From: UBA5336 sp964492485
GTDB lineage: Bacteria > Pseudomonadota > Alphaproteobacteria > Caulobacterales > Hyphomonadaceae
DNA: 64,000 nucleotides
Assembly (NCBI GenBank): GCA_964492485.1
Contig: CAZBKM010000014.1
Coordinates: 1 to 64,000, forward strand
Direction: 5' to 3'
A program made the position numbers and the translations under genes. The notes under the pieces were generated by a model that saw only the letters and a list, made by a program, of their open reading frames with translations, was not told where the DNA came from and searched no databases. Positions 36,638 to 46,279 of the stretch are shown one piece after another; within the stretch, counting starts at the first letter, position 1; the number at the start of each line of letters is the position of its first letter.

Positions 36638-39576
36638 TGCCGTACAGACGCCTGATCCCGCTCCGCCCCATCCTGTCGCTCATGATCGCCCTTGCCCTGC
36701 TTGCGGCAGGTCCGGCGGGCGGCGCCGCAATCGCGCAGAGCAGCGGGATCTCCCGGACGGTCGAGCTTTACCCGTGGACGGGCCTGCCGATGGCCCCGGA
36801 GCCCTCCGTGGACGTGGAGGCGAACGAAGCCCTTCTGAGGGTCGTCTTCACGAACGGATCGGGGAGTGACATCGCAATGTCCGAGGTCGACCTGGTCGTC
36901 ACCCTGCCAGCCACGCCCGCAAGCCTCGCCCTGGCCGGCACGTCCGGCGGCGTGGCGAAGGTGTCGCTGGCCTCGTCTTCCGATCCCGCCATTGCCGATG
37001 CGGCCGCGGCTTTCACCCTGGCCTATTCGGATGCCGAAAGCACGAGGCCGCCCGAAAATGCCAGCGCATGCACCGCGACGCCGGATTTCAGCGAGACGCA
37101 AACCGACAGCAAGAACGGCACATACGCCACCCAGCGCGACAGCGCGGTTCACCATGTCTGCCTCGACGGGCAGACCGGGTACACCTGGCCTGCTGGGGCG
37201 AACCTGATCGTCGACATCGTCCTCAACGCACCGGGGATCCTGTTCGGAGTCACTGACGCAGAGGCCGGCGTTCTGTCGGGGCTGAGCGAGGCCAATACGC
37301 TCTTCCTCGTCGCCAACGAGGCGGGCGGGCTCACACCGGGATATGTCGCCGACGCGCCCAACAGCCAGTCGGAGGGCGCGCTCGCCGCGCGCATCGGTCA
37401 GCCCGTGGGCAGCGTCCAGGACTGGTCGGCCGGCGCGACCACGACCGCACGCGGCGCCACCGTGCCGCCGGAGTTCCTACTTCCGACGTTCAAGGCTGGC
37501 GATCAGCAGATCGCATGGCCGGGGCTGGAGATTAACGGAGGAACCGCTTTAGAAGCCACGCCCCTCCATCTGCCCGACCTGGGTACGGATGCCGATAACC
37601 TGACCGTCATCCTCGCCGGCGAGTACGACGTTTCCGACGGAACGATCCCGGCTGGAGGACTCCTGATCTCCTTCACACCCGCCGGACAGTCCACACCAGA
37701 CGTCTTTCTCGTGTCGCGAACAACGGGCACCGATTTGCAATCCGTGCCAGACTTCGCCATGATCCGATCGCAGAATACAGACATACCCTGGAACGGCCTG
37801 GCGACCGGACAATGGGCTCAGCCCTTCGTCCTGACCCTTGTCGCCAAAGCGGGGTCCGTCCCCGATCTGTATTGGAACGGCACATGGCTGGCCAACGATG
37901 CCGCCCCCGGCGACCGGCTCCACATTGCCCAGAGCCTGACCGAAGGCGCACTGTTTGGCGACGATGGCGGCTTCGATTTTTCACCGCCGATCCGGCTGGG
38001 CTCCGTGCTGGTGACCAGCGTGGACCTCGACATCAGCGACCTGAACACACTTGTCCAGGCCGCCGCCGCACGCGTCGGGGCAACAGTGACGCTCCCCATC
38101 AAGCCGTCGATCCTGCCGGAGCTTCGCAATGCTGACGGTGAGGTGCTCGCATCGCTCGACGAGGGCGCGGAGACGGTGATCCCGATTTCAGTGGCGAGCG
38201 GGGAAAACCTTGATCTTGTCGTGACCGTCACGACACCGGACGGTACTCCGATCACGGACATCGAGGCGCCTCTAGCTTACGCGGACGACGAAAACTTTGA
38301 CGCTGCCTTTTTCGTTTACGAGGCAGCGACCGGCTATCGTACCATCAATTGGAGTGATCCAACGCCGACCTATGATCCAGACGGCACCAATGTTTACGCA
38401 CTGCCCATCTACATCGAGGCAGGTGAAACAGACACCGCTTACGTCCATCGACGCGACTATGTATTCCAGGTGACAGTGGAGCCTCCTGCAAACCAGGCAC
38501 CAGAGTTTACCTTATCGCCCAGTGAAGGAAATCTGTGGATTACCGCCGGTACGTCCAACGCCACCGTGCTGTTCACGTATGAGGCAACCGACGCGGAGTC
38601 AGATGACACCACATTGACGTTCAGTCTCGCAGGCACGGACGGGTCATCCGGCGCGTTTTCGATTGGGTCTTCTTCGGGCGAACTGATCCTCGCAGATGGC
38701 AGCGTGGCCGATGCGAATGGTGATGGCGTCTACAGCCTGCAGATCCAGGTTTCCGATGGGGAGGCGTCGACGTCCTCGGACCTCTCGGTGAGGCGCCTGG
38801 CGGTCGACCAGGCTGAAACCGATGTCTTTTCGTCAGGATCGACCGGGTTTTTCTACCTGGCAGGGGTGAGCGAGTTGTCACCTTATATAGGCGGGGGCGG
38901 AGACCCAATTCTGGCTGACGATGAACCGTTTCGCAGGGTGAAAGACCTTTCCGGCAACGACCACGACGGCGTGAGCGATTCATTAGAGAGTCATCGTCCG
39001 GTCCTGGACGTCGACCACGGACTTCCCGCGTTCAGCTTCCGCGGAGGCCCGGATTTCCTCGATGTTACCGGGCTCCAGGAAATCGACGAGACGAGCCTGA
39101 CCGCGATCATCGTACTCGAACCCATTTCGACATCTGACGAGCAGTATCTCGTGGATATTGAGACCGGGCGGACCGTGCTCGCCTATACTTGGCGGCCCCT
39201 GTCGAGCGGCGATGCCCAGAAGCAGCCCGTTGCTTATTATGACGGAGCCTGGGTCCGTGGAGGGGATCCGCTCGCCTGGAATGTCAGCACCAACATTGGA
39301 AAACGGATGATCCTCACCTACCGCCTTGGCTACGAGGACGATGGAGCGTTACGGGGCGCGATCTACCTCAATGACGATCTGAACAACCCCCTGGTGACGG
39401 GATCTTACGAACCCGATCCAATCGATGGAACGATTCGCATTGGCAAGCGCTTTTCCGGGGACAACTATCCTTATAACGGACTCATCTATTCAGTGCTGCT
39501 GGTTGACCGGGCTTTGACCACTGAGGAAATCGTCGAGCTGGTGACCATCGCAAAGGAACGCTACGCCATCGAGTAA
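36637..39576 (+). CDS. Large secreted protein with two-Cys motif, cadherin-like and LamG/ConA-like regions
   Basis: This 979-aa protein has a signal peptide (ILSLMIALALLAAGPAGGAA). Near the N-terminus it has Cys145-x29-Cys175 followed by LDGQTG, shared with the two upstream proteins. Residues about 619-720 (APEFTLSPSEG, ATDAESDD, ANGDGVYSLQIQVSDG) look like a cadherin-type repeat with calcium-binding acidic residues. From about 760 onward VKDLSGNDHDG, RPVLD and PAFSFRGGPDFL match a LamG/concanavalin-A-like lectin domain. A role as a secreted or surface adhesin is inferred. Translation is coupled to the previous gene by TGATG. The second half is lower in GC than the first. Confidence 0.8.
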   Translation: MPYRRLIPLRPILSLMIALALLAAGPAGGAAIAQSSGISRTVELYPWTGLPMAPEPSVDVEANEALLRVVFTNGSGSDIAMSEVDLVVTLPATPASLALAGTSGGVAKVSLASSSDPAIADAAAAFTLAYSDAESTRPPENASACTATPDFSETQTDSKNGTYATQRDSAVHHVCLDGQTGYTWPAGANLIVDIVLNAPGILFGVTDAEAGVLSGLSEANTLFLVANEAGGLTPGYVADAPNSQSEGALAARIGQPVGSVQDWSAGATTTARGATVPPEFLLPTFKAGDQQIAWPGLEINGGTALEATPLHLPDLGTDADNLTVILAGEYDVSDGTIPAGGLLISFTPAGQSTPDVFLVSRTTGTDLQSVPDFAMIRSQNTDIPWNGLATGQWAQPFVLTLVAKAGSVPDLYWNGTWLANDAAPGDRLHIAQSLTEGALFGDDGGFDFSPPIRLGSVLVTSVDLDISDLNTLVQAAAARVGATVTLPIKPSILPELRNADGEVLASLDEGAETVIPISVASGENLDLVVTVTTPDGTPITDIEAPLAYADDENFDAAFFVYEAATGYRTINWSDPTPTYDPDGTNVYALPIYIEAGETDTAYVHRRDYVFQVTVEPPANQAPEFTLSPSEGNLWITAGTSNATVLFTYEATDAESDDTTLTFSLAGTDGSSGAFSIGSSSGELILADGSVADANGDGVYSLQIQVSDGEASTSSDLSVRRLAVDQAETDVFSSGSTGFFYLAGVSELSPYIGGGGDPILADDEPFRRVKDLSGNDHDGVSDSLESHRPVLDVDHGLPAFSFRGGPDFLDVTGLQEIDETSLTAIIVLEPISTSDEQYLVDIETGRTVLAYTWRPLSSGDAQKQPVAYYDGAWVRGGDPLAWNVSTNIGKRMILTYRLGYEDDGALRGAIYLNDDLNNPLVTGSYEPDPIDGTIRIGKRFSGDNYPYNGLIYSVLLVDRALTTEEIVELVTIAKERYAIE

Positions 39577-39584
39577 CTGGTCTA

Positions 39585-39604
39585 CAGCCGCGGCGAAGCG
39601 GCTG
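39585..39604 (+). terminator. Hairpin after the secreted-protein cluster
   Basis: CAGCCGC-GGCGAA-GCGGCTG is a perfect 7-bp stem starting 9 nt after the stop codon of the large secreted protein. No T-run follows, so termination is possible but weakly supported. Confidence 0.35.
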
Positions 39605-39716
39605 ACGTTCCCGCGCCCGCGTAAGACCAAAGTCCCTCTACCGGCGGGCGATCGCCTCGGCGAACGTGGCAGGACGGCAGGATAGCCGTTCTCGACACAA
39701 CCTCCGGGGAGGACAC

Positions 39717-39998
39717 ATGACCGATCGCTCTCAATCCTCAGACGCAGACCTGGCGAATGCCCGGGCGTACTGGGCGGCCACGGTCCGCCTGACGCTCTCG
39801 CTGCTCGTCATCTGGTTTACCGTCTCCTACGGCTTCGGGATCCTGCTGCGCGACGCGCTGGATGCCGTCTCGATCGGCGGGGCACCGCTGGGCTTCTGGT
39901 TCGCGCAGCAGGGCGCGATCTACGTCTTCGTGGCGCTGATCTTCTATTACTGCACCGCCATGGCCCGCCTCGAAAAGAAATTCGGAATCAAGGGGTAG
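39717..39998 (+). CDS. DUF4212 small subunit of a sodium:solute symporter
   Basis: This 93-aa protein has two transmembrane helices (LTLSLLVIWFTVSYGFGIL and FAQQGAIYVFVALIFYYCTA) and the DUF4212 signature GAPLGFWFAQQGAIYVFV. Members are encoded directly before VC_2705-type symporters and are thought to be their small subunit. The ATG at 39717 follows GGGAGG; the open frame starts further upstream. Only 4 nt separate it from the symporter gene. Confidence 0.93.
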   Translation: MTDRSQSSDADLANARAYWAATVRLTLSLLVIWFTVSYGFGILLRDALDAVSIGGAPLGFWFAQQGAIYVFVALIFYYCTAMARLEKKFGIKG

Positions 39999-40002
39999 GA
40001 CC

Positions 40003-41790
40003 ATGGATCAGTCGTTCTGGACATACTTCTTCGTGATCCTGACCTTCGGGATCTATGTGGGCATCGCGATCTGGTCGCGGGCCGGGTCGACCGACGATTT
40101 CTACGTCGCCGGTCATGACGTCCACCCCACGGTGAACGGCATGGCGACCGCAGCCGACTGGATGTCGGCGGCCTCGTTCCTGTCCATGGCCGGGCTCATC
40201 GCCTTCATGGGCTATGGCGGGTCGGTCTATCTCATGGGCTGGACCGGGGGCTATGTGCTGCTGGCTGTGCTGCTGGCGCCGTTCCTGCGCGAGTTCGGAA
40301 AGTTCACCGTGCCCGACTTCGTGGGCGACCGGTACTATTCCACGACCGCGCGCGTGATCGCCGTGATCTGCGCGCTCTTCGTCTCCTTCACCTACATTGC
40401 GGGTCAGATGCGGGGCGTCGGCGTCGCGTTCTCCGGCTTCCTGGGGGTCGACTTCAATCTCGGCATCGCGATCGGCATGGTCATCGTGTTCTTCTATGCC
40501 GTGCTCGGCGGCATGAAGGGCGTCACCTACACCCAGGTGGCGCAGTATGTGGTGCTGATCTTCGCCTATACGGTGCCCGCGATCTTCATTTCGCTGATCA
40601 TCACCGGCAATGTGTTCCCGCAGCTCGGCTTCATCTCCAATGTCCGCGGCGAGGATGTGGCGATGCTGGAGAAGCTGAACACGGTTGTCCGCGACCTCGG
40701 CTTCCTGGAATACACGTCCACCGACAAGTCGATGTTCGACGTGTTCGCCATTACCGGCGCCCTGATGTTCGGAACCGCGGGCCTGCCCCACGTGATCATC
40801 CGCTTCTTCACCGTGCCAAGTGCCAAGGCGGCGCGCTATTCGGCCGGCTGGGCGCTGGTCTTCATCGCGATCCTCTACACCACAGCGCCCGCTGTGGCGG
40901 CCTTCGCCCGACTGAACTTCATCGAGACGGTCAACGAGGCCACCTATATCGCGGACGACGAGGACTATGCCGCCCGCGCCGCCGAGATCGAGGCGGCCGG
41001 AGGCAAGCCGGTGCCGGAATGGTACAAGTCGTGGGAGAAGACGGGCCTTCTGTCCTTCGACGACAAGAATGGCGATGGCGTGATCCAGCATCGCGGGCCG
41101 AACGCCCCTGACGGCGTGGCCAACGAGGTCTCGCCCGACCGCGACATCTTCGTGCTCGCCAATCCGGAGATTGCACAGCTTCCGGGCTGGGTGATCGGCC
41201 TTGTCGTCGCCGGCGGCCTGGCGGCGGCGCTCTCCACCGCGGCGGGACTGCTGATGGTGATCTCGTCGGCCGTCAGCCATGACCTCTGTCGGCGCACCTT
41301 CTTCACGGAGATGGGCGACAAGACCGAACTCGTCGTGGCCCGGTTCTCCGCGGCCGGTGCGGTCCTTGCGGCGGGCCTGCTGGGGGTGTTCTCCTCGCAG
41401 CTCGGCTTCGTGGCGCAAGTGGTCGCGTTCGCCTTCGGTCTGGCGGCGGCGTCGCTGTTCCCGATCATCTTCCTGGGCATCTTCTGGAAGCGCATGAATC
41501 GGGAAGGCGCCATTGCCGCCATGATAACCGGCCTGGTAACGACATTCGGCTACATCTACGCCTTCAAGTTCGGTGGCCTGTCGCCCGACCAGTACCTGTT
41601 CGGCGTCTCGCCCGAGGGCATCGGCTTCGTCTTCATGTGGCTGGCCGGTGCCGTCGGCATCGGGGTTGCCCTGGTCACCGACGCCCCGCCACAGGACGTA
41701 CAGGACCTGGTCGAGGACATCCGCGTGCCCGGCACCCGCCGTGCCCATGGCAGCGCGGATTCGGGCATGGCCCCGATCCCGGCCGAATAG
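40003..41790 (+). CDS. Sodium:solute symporter, ActP-like (VC_2705 subfamily)
   Basis: This 595-aa inner-membrane symporter of the SSS family has about 13 hydrophobic segments. Motifs include VAGHDVHPTVNGMATAADWMSAASFLSM, GGMKGVTYTQVAQYVVL and LAAALSTAAGLLMVISSAVSHDL, all typical of the acetate/monocarboxylate permeases. The middle loop after LNFIETVNEA is long and charged. It should import acetate or a related short carboxylate, in keeping with the neighbouring CrbS/CrbR pair and acetyl-CoA synthetase. Two strong hairpins follow its stop codon. Confidence 0.93.
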   Translation: MDQSFWTYFFVILTFGIYVGIAIWSRAGSTDDFYVAGHDVHPTVNGMATAADWMSAASFLSMAGLIAFMGYGGSVYLMGWTGGYVLLAVLLAPFLREFGKFTVPDFVGDRYYSTTARVIAVICALFVSFTYIAGQMRGVGVAFSGFLGVDFNLGIAIGMVIVFFYAVLGGMKGVTYTQVAQYVVLIFAYTVPAIFISLIITGNVFPQLGFISNVRGEDVAMLEKLNTVVRDLGFLEYTSTDKSMFDVFAITGALMFGTAGLPHVIIRFFTVPSAKAARYSAGWALVFIAILYTTAPAVAAFARLNFIETVNEATYIADDEDYAARAAEIEAAGGKPVPEWYKSWEKTGLLSFDDKNGDGVIQHRGPNAPDGVANEVSPDRDIFVLANPEIAQLPGWVIGLVVAGGLAAALSTAAGLLMVISSAVSHDLCRRTFFTEMGDKTELVVARFSAAGAVLAAGLLGVFSSQLGFVAQVVAFAFGLAAASLFPIIFLGIFWKRMNREGAIAAMITGLVTTFGYIYAFKFGGLSPDQYLFGVSPEGIGFVFMWLAGAVGIGVALVTDAPPQDVQDLVEDIRVPGTRRAHGSADSGMAPIPAE

Positions 41791-41801
41791 GCGCTCCCGA
41801 A

Positions 41802-41825
41802 CCGGCCGGGGCAATCCCCGGCCGG
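41802..41825 (+). terminator. Perfect 10-bp stem-loop after the symporter gene
   Basis: CCGGCCGGGG-CAAT-CCCCGGCCGG forms a perfect 10-bp stem with a 4-nt loop, beginning 12 nt after the symporter stop. It has no T-run of its own and is followed by a second hairpin that does. Confidence 0.6.
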
Positions 41826-41853
41826 ACTCACTGACGGCCCTGAAGGGGCCGGT

Positions 41854-41883
41854 GGGGCGGCTCCCGGCGGGCCGCCCCCTTTT
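41854..41883 (+). terminator. Rho-independent terminator of the symporter operon
   Basis: GGGGCGGC and GCCGCCCC form an 8-bp stem with a 9-nt loop, followed by CTTTT. This is the best intrinsic terminator in the window and separates the symporter operon from the sensor kinase gene that starts 61 nt later. Confidence 0.8.
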
Positions 41884-41943
41884 CGTTTCGGCCCTTGCAA
41901 GCGGACCGCTGACGGGGAAACGTCGGAGCGCGGAGGAAACGCA

Positions 41944-44900
41944 ATGGCGATCTGGCTCATCCTGGCAGCCACGGCGGTCTATGTGGGCCTGCTGTTCCTG
42001 GTCGCCTGGCAGGGCGACCGGATGGCGGCACGCACCCGGCGCCCTGTCCGGCCGGTCGTCTATGCCCTGGCGCTGGCGGTCTACTGCACCTCGTGGACCT
42101 TTTACGGGGCGGTTGGCACGGCGGCGGAGTCCGGCTGGGATTATCTGCCGATCTATCTCGGCCCCGCGCTGGTCTTTCTCCTGGCACCCGACCTCGTCCG
42201 GCGGATCGGCGACGTGGCCCAGCGCGAAAGCGTGACGTCGCTGTCGGACTTCCTCGCGGCGCGCTATGGCAAGAGCCGTTTGCTCGCGGCTGTGGCGACC
42301 CTGGCCGCCGTTGCCGGCAGCCTGCCCTATATCGCGCTGCAACTGAAATCCGTTGGGATGAGCTTCGAGGCGCTGGCCGATCCGCCCGGAGACGGCAGCC
42401 AGGACCTGCCCGTCGACACGATGCTCGCCACTGCGCTTCTCCTGGCGCTGTTCGCGATCCTGTTCGGCGCGCGGAACGCCGACACCACACGGCGCAATGC
42501 GGGCCTGATGCGCGCGCTGGCGCTGGAATCGCTGGTCAAGCTCGTCGCCCTGGGTGCCGTCTGCGTCCTCTCCCTCAGCCTGCTCGGCCAGATCGATCCG
42601 TCCCGGCTCGCCGAGGCCCGGGTACCGTTCGATGTCGGCGGTCCCGTGGGGGGCTTCCTGACCCTGACACTCCTGTCCATGGCCGCGATCCTCTGCCTGC
42701 CGCGCCAGTTCCACATTGCCGTGATCGAGCGCGGGCGATCCGACGACGTGCGCACGGCGGCCTGGCTTTTCCCGCTCTATCTGGCGCTGACCTCACTGGT
42801 GGTGATCCCGATCACGCTGGCAGGCGGCGGTCTGCTGCCCGCTGACGTCCCGCCCGACCTGTTCGTTCTGGCGCTGCCGTTGAGCGAGGGCAACACCGCG
42901 CTGGCCCTGCTTGTCTTCCTCGGCGGCTTCTCGGCGGCCACGGGCATGGTGATCGTCTCCAGCGTCGCGCTGTCCACCATGGTCACCAATGACCTCATTG
43001 TCCCCACACTGATGCGGTTCGGACGCCTGAAGCCGGACCAGCGCGACATCGGCACCAATCTGGTGCGCACCCGCCGGGCCGTGATCCTGATCCTGTTGCT
43101 GCTCGCCTATGCCTATTCCCGCAGCGCCGGCAGCCAGGGCGCGCTGGCCCAGATCGGCCTGCTCTCCTTCGCCGCGGCCGCGCAATTCGCACCGGGGCTC
43201 ATCGGTGCGGTCTACTGGCGCGGCGGCCACAGGATCGGCGTACTGGCGGGCCTGATCGCCGGCATGGCGCTGTGGATCTATACGCTTCTCATGCCCGCCC
43301 TGCTCGGTTCGCAGGCGGTCGCGGCGCTCGGCCTCACCGGTCCGCTCGCCCCCTACCGCCTGCTCGGCTTCGACCTGGGGGACCCGCTCAGCCACGGGAC
43401 GCTCTGGAGCCTGGGCGCGAACCTCGCGCTCTATGTCCTGGTTTCCCTTCGGATGCGTGACCGCCTGCGCGACCGGATCCAGGCGGCCGTCTTCACGGGC
43501 CGCGAGCCGGTGACGACCCATGACAGCCTGCCCGCCTCCACCCGGGCCAGCGGCACGACCCCAGACGGCCTGCGTGCGCTGGCAGAACGGTTCCTGTCGC
43601 CCGAAGCGGTCGCCGAGACGTTCCGCCGACATGGCGACGAGACCGGCCAGCCGGTGTCCGGCGACCAGCCTGCCGACTGGGGTCTGGTACAGCAGACCGA
43701 GCGGCTCCTGGCGCGCGCCATCGGCGCGTCGTCGGCGCGCGTCGTCCTGTCCTCCGCGCTCGCCGGGGGGGCGGTCGACCTGCGCGACGTGCTCGCCATC
43801 CTGGACCAGCAGACCCAGGCGGAGCGCTTCGACCGCCACATGCTGCAATCCATGCTCGAACATATCGGTCAGGGAATTTCGGTCGTCGATGGCCAGCAGC
43901 GCCTGGTCGCCTGGAACAGCACCTATGTGGAGATGTTCCGCTATCCGCCGCATCTGGTCCATCTGGGCCGGCCGATCTCGGACCTGATCGCCTACAACAT
44001 CGCCCAGGGCTGGATCCAGGGCGAGGGTGCCGAAAACGAAATCCGACGCCGGGTGGACCACATGCGGGCCGGTCGCCCGCACGTCTTCGAGCGCCAGAAC
44101 CCCGATGGCACCTGGCTGCGAATCACGGGCTCCCCGATGCCGGGCGGCGGCTATGTGACGGCCTTCACCGACATCACCGAGGACAAGCGCCGCGAGCAGG
44201 CGCTGATGGAGTTGACGGCGACGCTGGAAGCCCGCGTCGATGCGCGCACCGAGGATTTGCGCGTCATGGCGGCGGACCTGGACAGCGCACGCCAGGAGGC
44301 CGAGCAGGCCAATGCGTCCAAGACCCGTTTCCTCGCCGCCGCCAGTCACGACCTGCTGCAGCCTCTGAACGCCGCGCGGCTGTTCCTCGGCGCCCTGGCG
44401 AGCCGCGAGGCCGGCTCCGACCCGCGCGAGCTGATCGCCAAGACCGACCGCGCCATCGAGTCGGCCGACCAGCTTCTGCGCGGCCTGCTCGACATGACCC
44501 GGCTGGACCAGGGCACGATCACGGCCAAGCCGGCCGTGCTGCCGGCAGGGCCGGTGATGGAAGACCTGGTGGAGGAGGCGCTTCCCATGGCGCGTGCGGC
44601 GGGACTGGACCTGCGGCTGGCGCCAACCTCCCTGTCGGTGCGCGCCGATCCGGATTTCCTGCAGAGCATCCTGCGCAACTTCCTGTCCAATGCGCGGCGC
44701 TACACCCGCCATGGCCGGATCCTCATCGGTGCGCGACGCCGGCGCGGCCGGGTGCGGTTCGAAGTGTGGGACACCGGACCCGGCATCGCCGAAGCGCGTC
44801 AGGACGCGATCTTCGAGGCGTTCCGGCGGCTTGCCGACACCGACAATGCCGGCGTGCGGGGGGCGGGACTCGGCCTTGCCATCGCCAGGCGGATGGCCGA

Positions 44901-45435
44901 CCTGATGCAGGCCCGGATCGGCGTACGCTCGATCCCCGGGCGGGGCAGCGTGTTCTGGCTGGAGGTACCACGTGCCCACGCCCTCCGCGTGCCTGACGCC
45001 AAGACCCCAGCGCGCGCTGCCAGCGATGCGACCACGTACCAGGGCCTGCGCGTCCTGTGTGTCGATGACGAGCCAGCCATCCTCGACGCCATGGCCGCCC
45101 TGCTCGACGCGCTGGGCTGCCGGGCGCTCATTGCGCTGGACCGCGAGGCTGCCCTGCGGGTCACTGCCGAGGCGCCGGCCGACCTGGCCTTTCTGGACCT
45201 GAAGCTCGCAGATGGCGACAACGGGATCGAGGTGCATGACCTACTGCGCGCGGCCGGACGCATCCGTGGCGGAGCCGCGCTGCTGACGGCGACCCTGACC
45301 GAGGCGGCAAGACAGACGGCCCGGGCACGCGGCATGGACATGCTCGAAAAGCCGGTCGACCCGGACCGCCTCCGCGACCTGCTGGCGCGGCTGGCCCGGC
45401 GCCGGGATCTTGGAGATCCTCAGGCTGCGGAGTGA
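41944..45435 (+). CDS. crbS: CrbS-type hybrid sensor kinase with N-terminal SSS transporter domain
   Basis: This 1163-aa protein begins with a sodium:solute symporter-like domain of about 13 membrane segments (residues 1-500). A PAS domain (about 630-740, GISVVDGQQRLVAWN), a coiled linker, a histidine kinase core with His802 (ASHDLLQPLNAAR), a HATPase domain (DTGPGIAEA, GLGLAIARR) and a C-terminal receiver with Asp1085 follow. This is the architecture of CrbS/MxtR, which senses conditions for acetate use and controls acs. GGAGG precedes the ATG. It converges on and overlaps the crbR gene by 16 nt. Confidence 0.9.
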   Translation: MAIWLILAATAVYVGLLFLVAWQGDRMAARTRRPVRPVVYALALAVYCTSWTFYGAVGTAAESGWDYLPIYLGPALVFLLAPDLVRRIGDVAQRESVTSLSDFLAARYGKSRLLAAVATLAAVAGSLPYIALQLKSVGMSFEALADPPGDGSQDLPVDTMLATALLLALFAILFGARNADTTRRNAGLMRALALESLVKLVALGAVCVLSLSLLGQIDPSRLAEARVPFDVGGPVGGFLTLTLLSMAAILCLPRQFHIAVIERGRSDDVRTAAWLFPLYLALTSLVVIPITLAGGGLLPADVPPDLFVLALPLSEGNTALALLVFLGGFSAATGMVIVSSVALSTMVTNDLIVPTLMRFGRLKPDQRDIGTNLVRTRRAVILILLLLAYAYSRSAGSQGALAQIGLLSFAAAAQFAPGLIGAVYWRGGHRIGVLAGLIAGMALWIYTLLMPALLGSQAVAALGLTGPLAPYRLLGFDLGDPLSHGTLWSLGANLALYVLVSLRMRDRLRDRIQAAVFTGREPVTTHDSLPASTRASGTTPDGLRALAERFLSPEAVAETFRRHGDETGQPVSGDQPADWGLVQQTERLLARAIGASSARVVLSSALAGGAVDLRDVLAILDQQTQAERFDRHMLQSMLEHIGQGISVVDGQQRLVAWNSTYVEMFRYPPHLVHLGRPISDLIAYNIAQGWIQGEGAENEIRRRVDHMRAGRPHVFERQNPDGTWLRITGSPMPGGGYVTAFTDITEDKRREQALMELTATLEARVDARTEDLRVMAADLDSARQEAEQANASKTRFLAAASHDLLQPLNAARLFLGALASREAGSDPRELIAKTDRAIESADQLLRGLLDMTRLDQGTITAKPAVLPAGPVMEDLVEEALPMARAAGLDLRLAPTSLSVRADPDFLQSILRNFLSNARRYTRHGRILIGARRRRGRVRFEVWDTGPGIAEARQDAIFEAFRRLADTDNAGVRGAGLGLAIARRMADLMQARIGVRSIPGRGSVFWLEVPRAHALRVPDAKTPARAASDATTYQGLRVLCVDDEPAILDAMAALLDALGCRALIALDREAALRVTAEAPADLAFLDLKLADGDNGIEVHDLLRAAGRIRGGAALLTATLTEAARQTARARGMDMLEKPVDPDRLRDLLARLARRRDLGDPQAAE

Positions 45436-46076
45436 TCGCCGGTCGCACCGGCCGTCTGGAGCACCAGCAGGGCCTGGGTTCGGTTGTTGACACCCAGCTT
45501 GCGGAAGATGGCGGTCATGTGGGCTTTTACCGTAGCCTCCGAGATGCCCATGTCGTAGGCGATCTGCTTGTTGAGCAGACCGTCGGCCAACCCGTTGAGC
45601 ACGCGCCGCTGGGCTGGCGTCAGACTGGCGACCCGGCGCGCAGGATCATCCGCATCGCCATCCCGCGCTTCCGGCAAGTCCGGAAACCACGGTTCGCCAT
45701 CCAGCACGTCGCTCAACGCCGCGGTCAATGCATCCAGGTCCAGGCTCTTGGGCAGATAACCCCGCGCCCCCAGGGACGCGGCCCGCGCGAAGGCGTCCGG
45801 CGCATCGGTTGCAGAGACCACCACGATCGGAACATCCACATGCGCCGTCTGCAGGCGGATCAGCCCATCGAAACCGGTGGCATCCGACAGGTTCAGGTCG
45901 AGCAGAACGAGGTCGGGCCGGGTTGCGTTCGCCATGGCCTGTCGCGCGGCGTCAAGCGACCCGACGGTGGTCACCTCCGCAGTGGGGCGGGCACGCCAGA
46001 GGGCGGTCTTCAGTGCGTCTCGGAAAAGCGGGTGATCGTCAACGATCAGCACCCTTGGCCCGGTCTTGTCTGCCAT
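45420..46076 (-). CDS. crbR: CrbR-type response regulator (NarL/LuxR family)
   Basis: This 218-aa regulator has a receiver domain with Asp60 (LVLLDLNLSD) and a C-terminal LuxR-type helix-turn-helix (LTPAQRRVLNGLADGLLNKQIA, ISEATVKAHMTAIF). CrbR/ErdR proteins activate acs and acetate transport genes. GGGAGG lies 6 nt upstream of the ATG. It is encoded tail to tail with crbS, sharing 16 bp of coding sequence, and diverges from the porin gene. Confidence 0.9.
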   Translation of the reverse strand: MADKTGPRVLIVDDHPLFRDALKTALWRARPTAEVTTVGSLDAARQAMANATRPDLVLLDLNLSDATGFDGLIRLQTAHVDVPIVVVSATDAPDAFARAASLGARGYLPKSLDLDALTAALSDVLDGEPWFPDLPEARDGDADDPARRVASLTPAQRRVLNGLADGLLNKQIAYDMGISEATVKAHMTAIFRKLGVNNRTQALLVLQTAGATGDHSAA

Positions 46077-46279
46077 GCCCTGCCTCCCTGTCCGTCCCGC
46101 GATTCTGTCCCGAGCGGGTATTTCGCTCAGTTTCGTTCATGGCGCGTGCCCTGTCGACCCTTCCCGGAAAGGGTGGGTCGACGAAGGTCGTAAAGACCAA
46201 TTGCCAATAGCGCCGGGCGCGCCTCCGACCGAAAACTTCCCGCACAAACAAGAACATCCTTCGGGGAGGAAGACACAAG

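Noticed and set aside
39988..45237. Antisense frames of 908 and 814 codons opposite the symporter and crbS
   Set aside because: The translations are repetitive in R, G, H and Q and without known motifs. The sense strand carries clear SSS, kinase and receiver domains.
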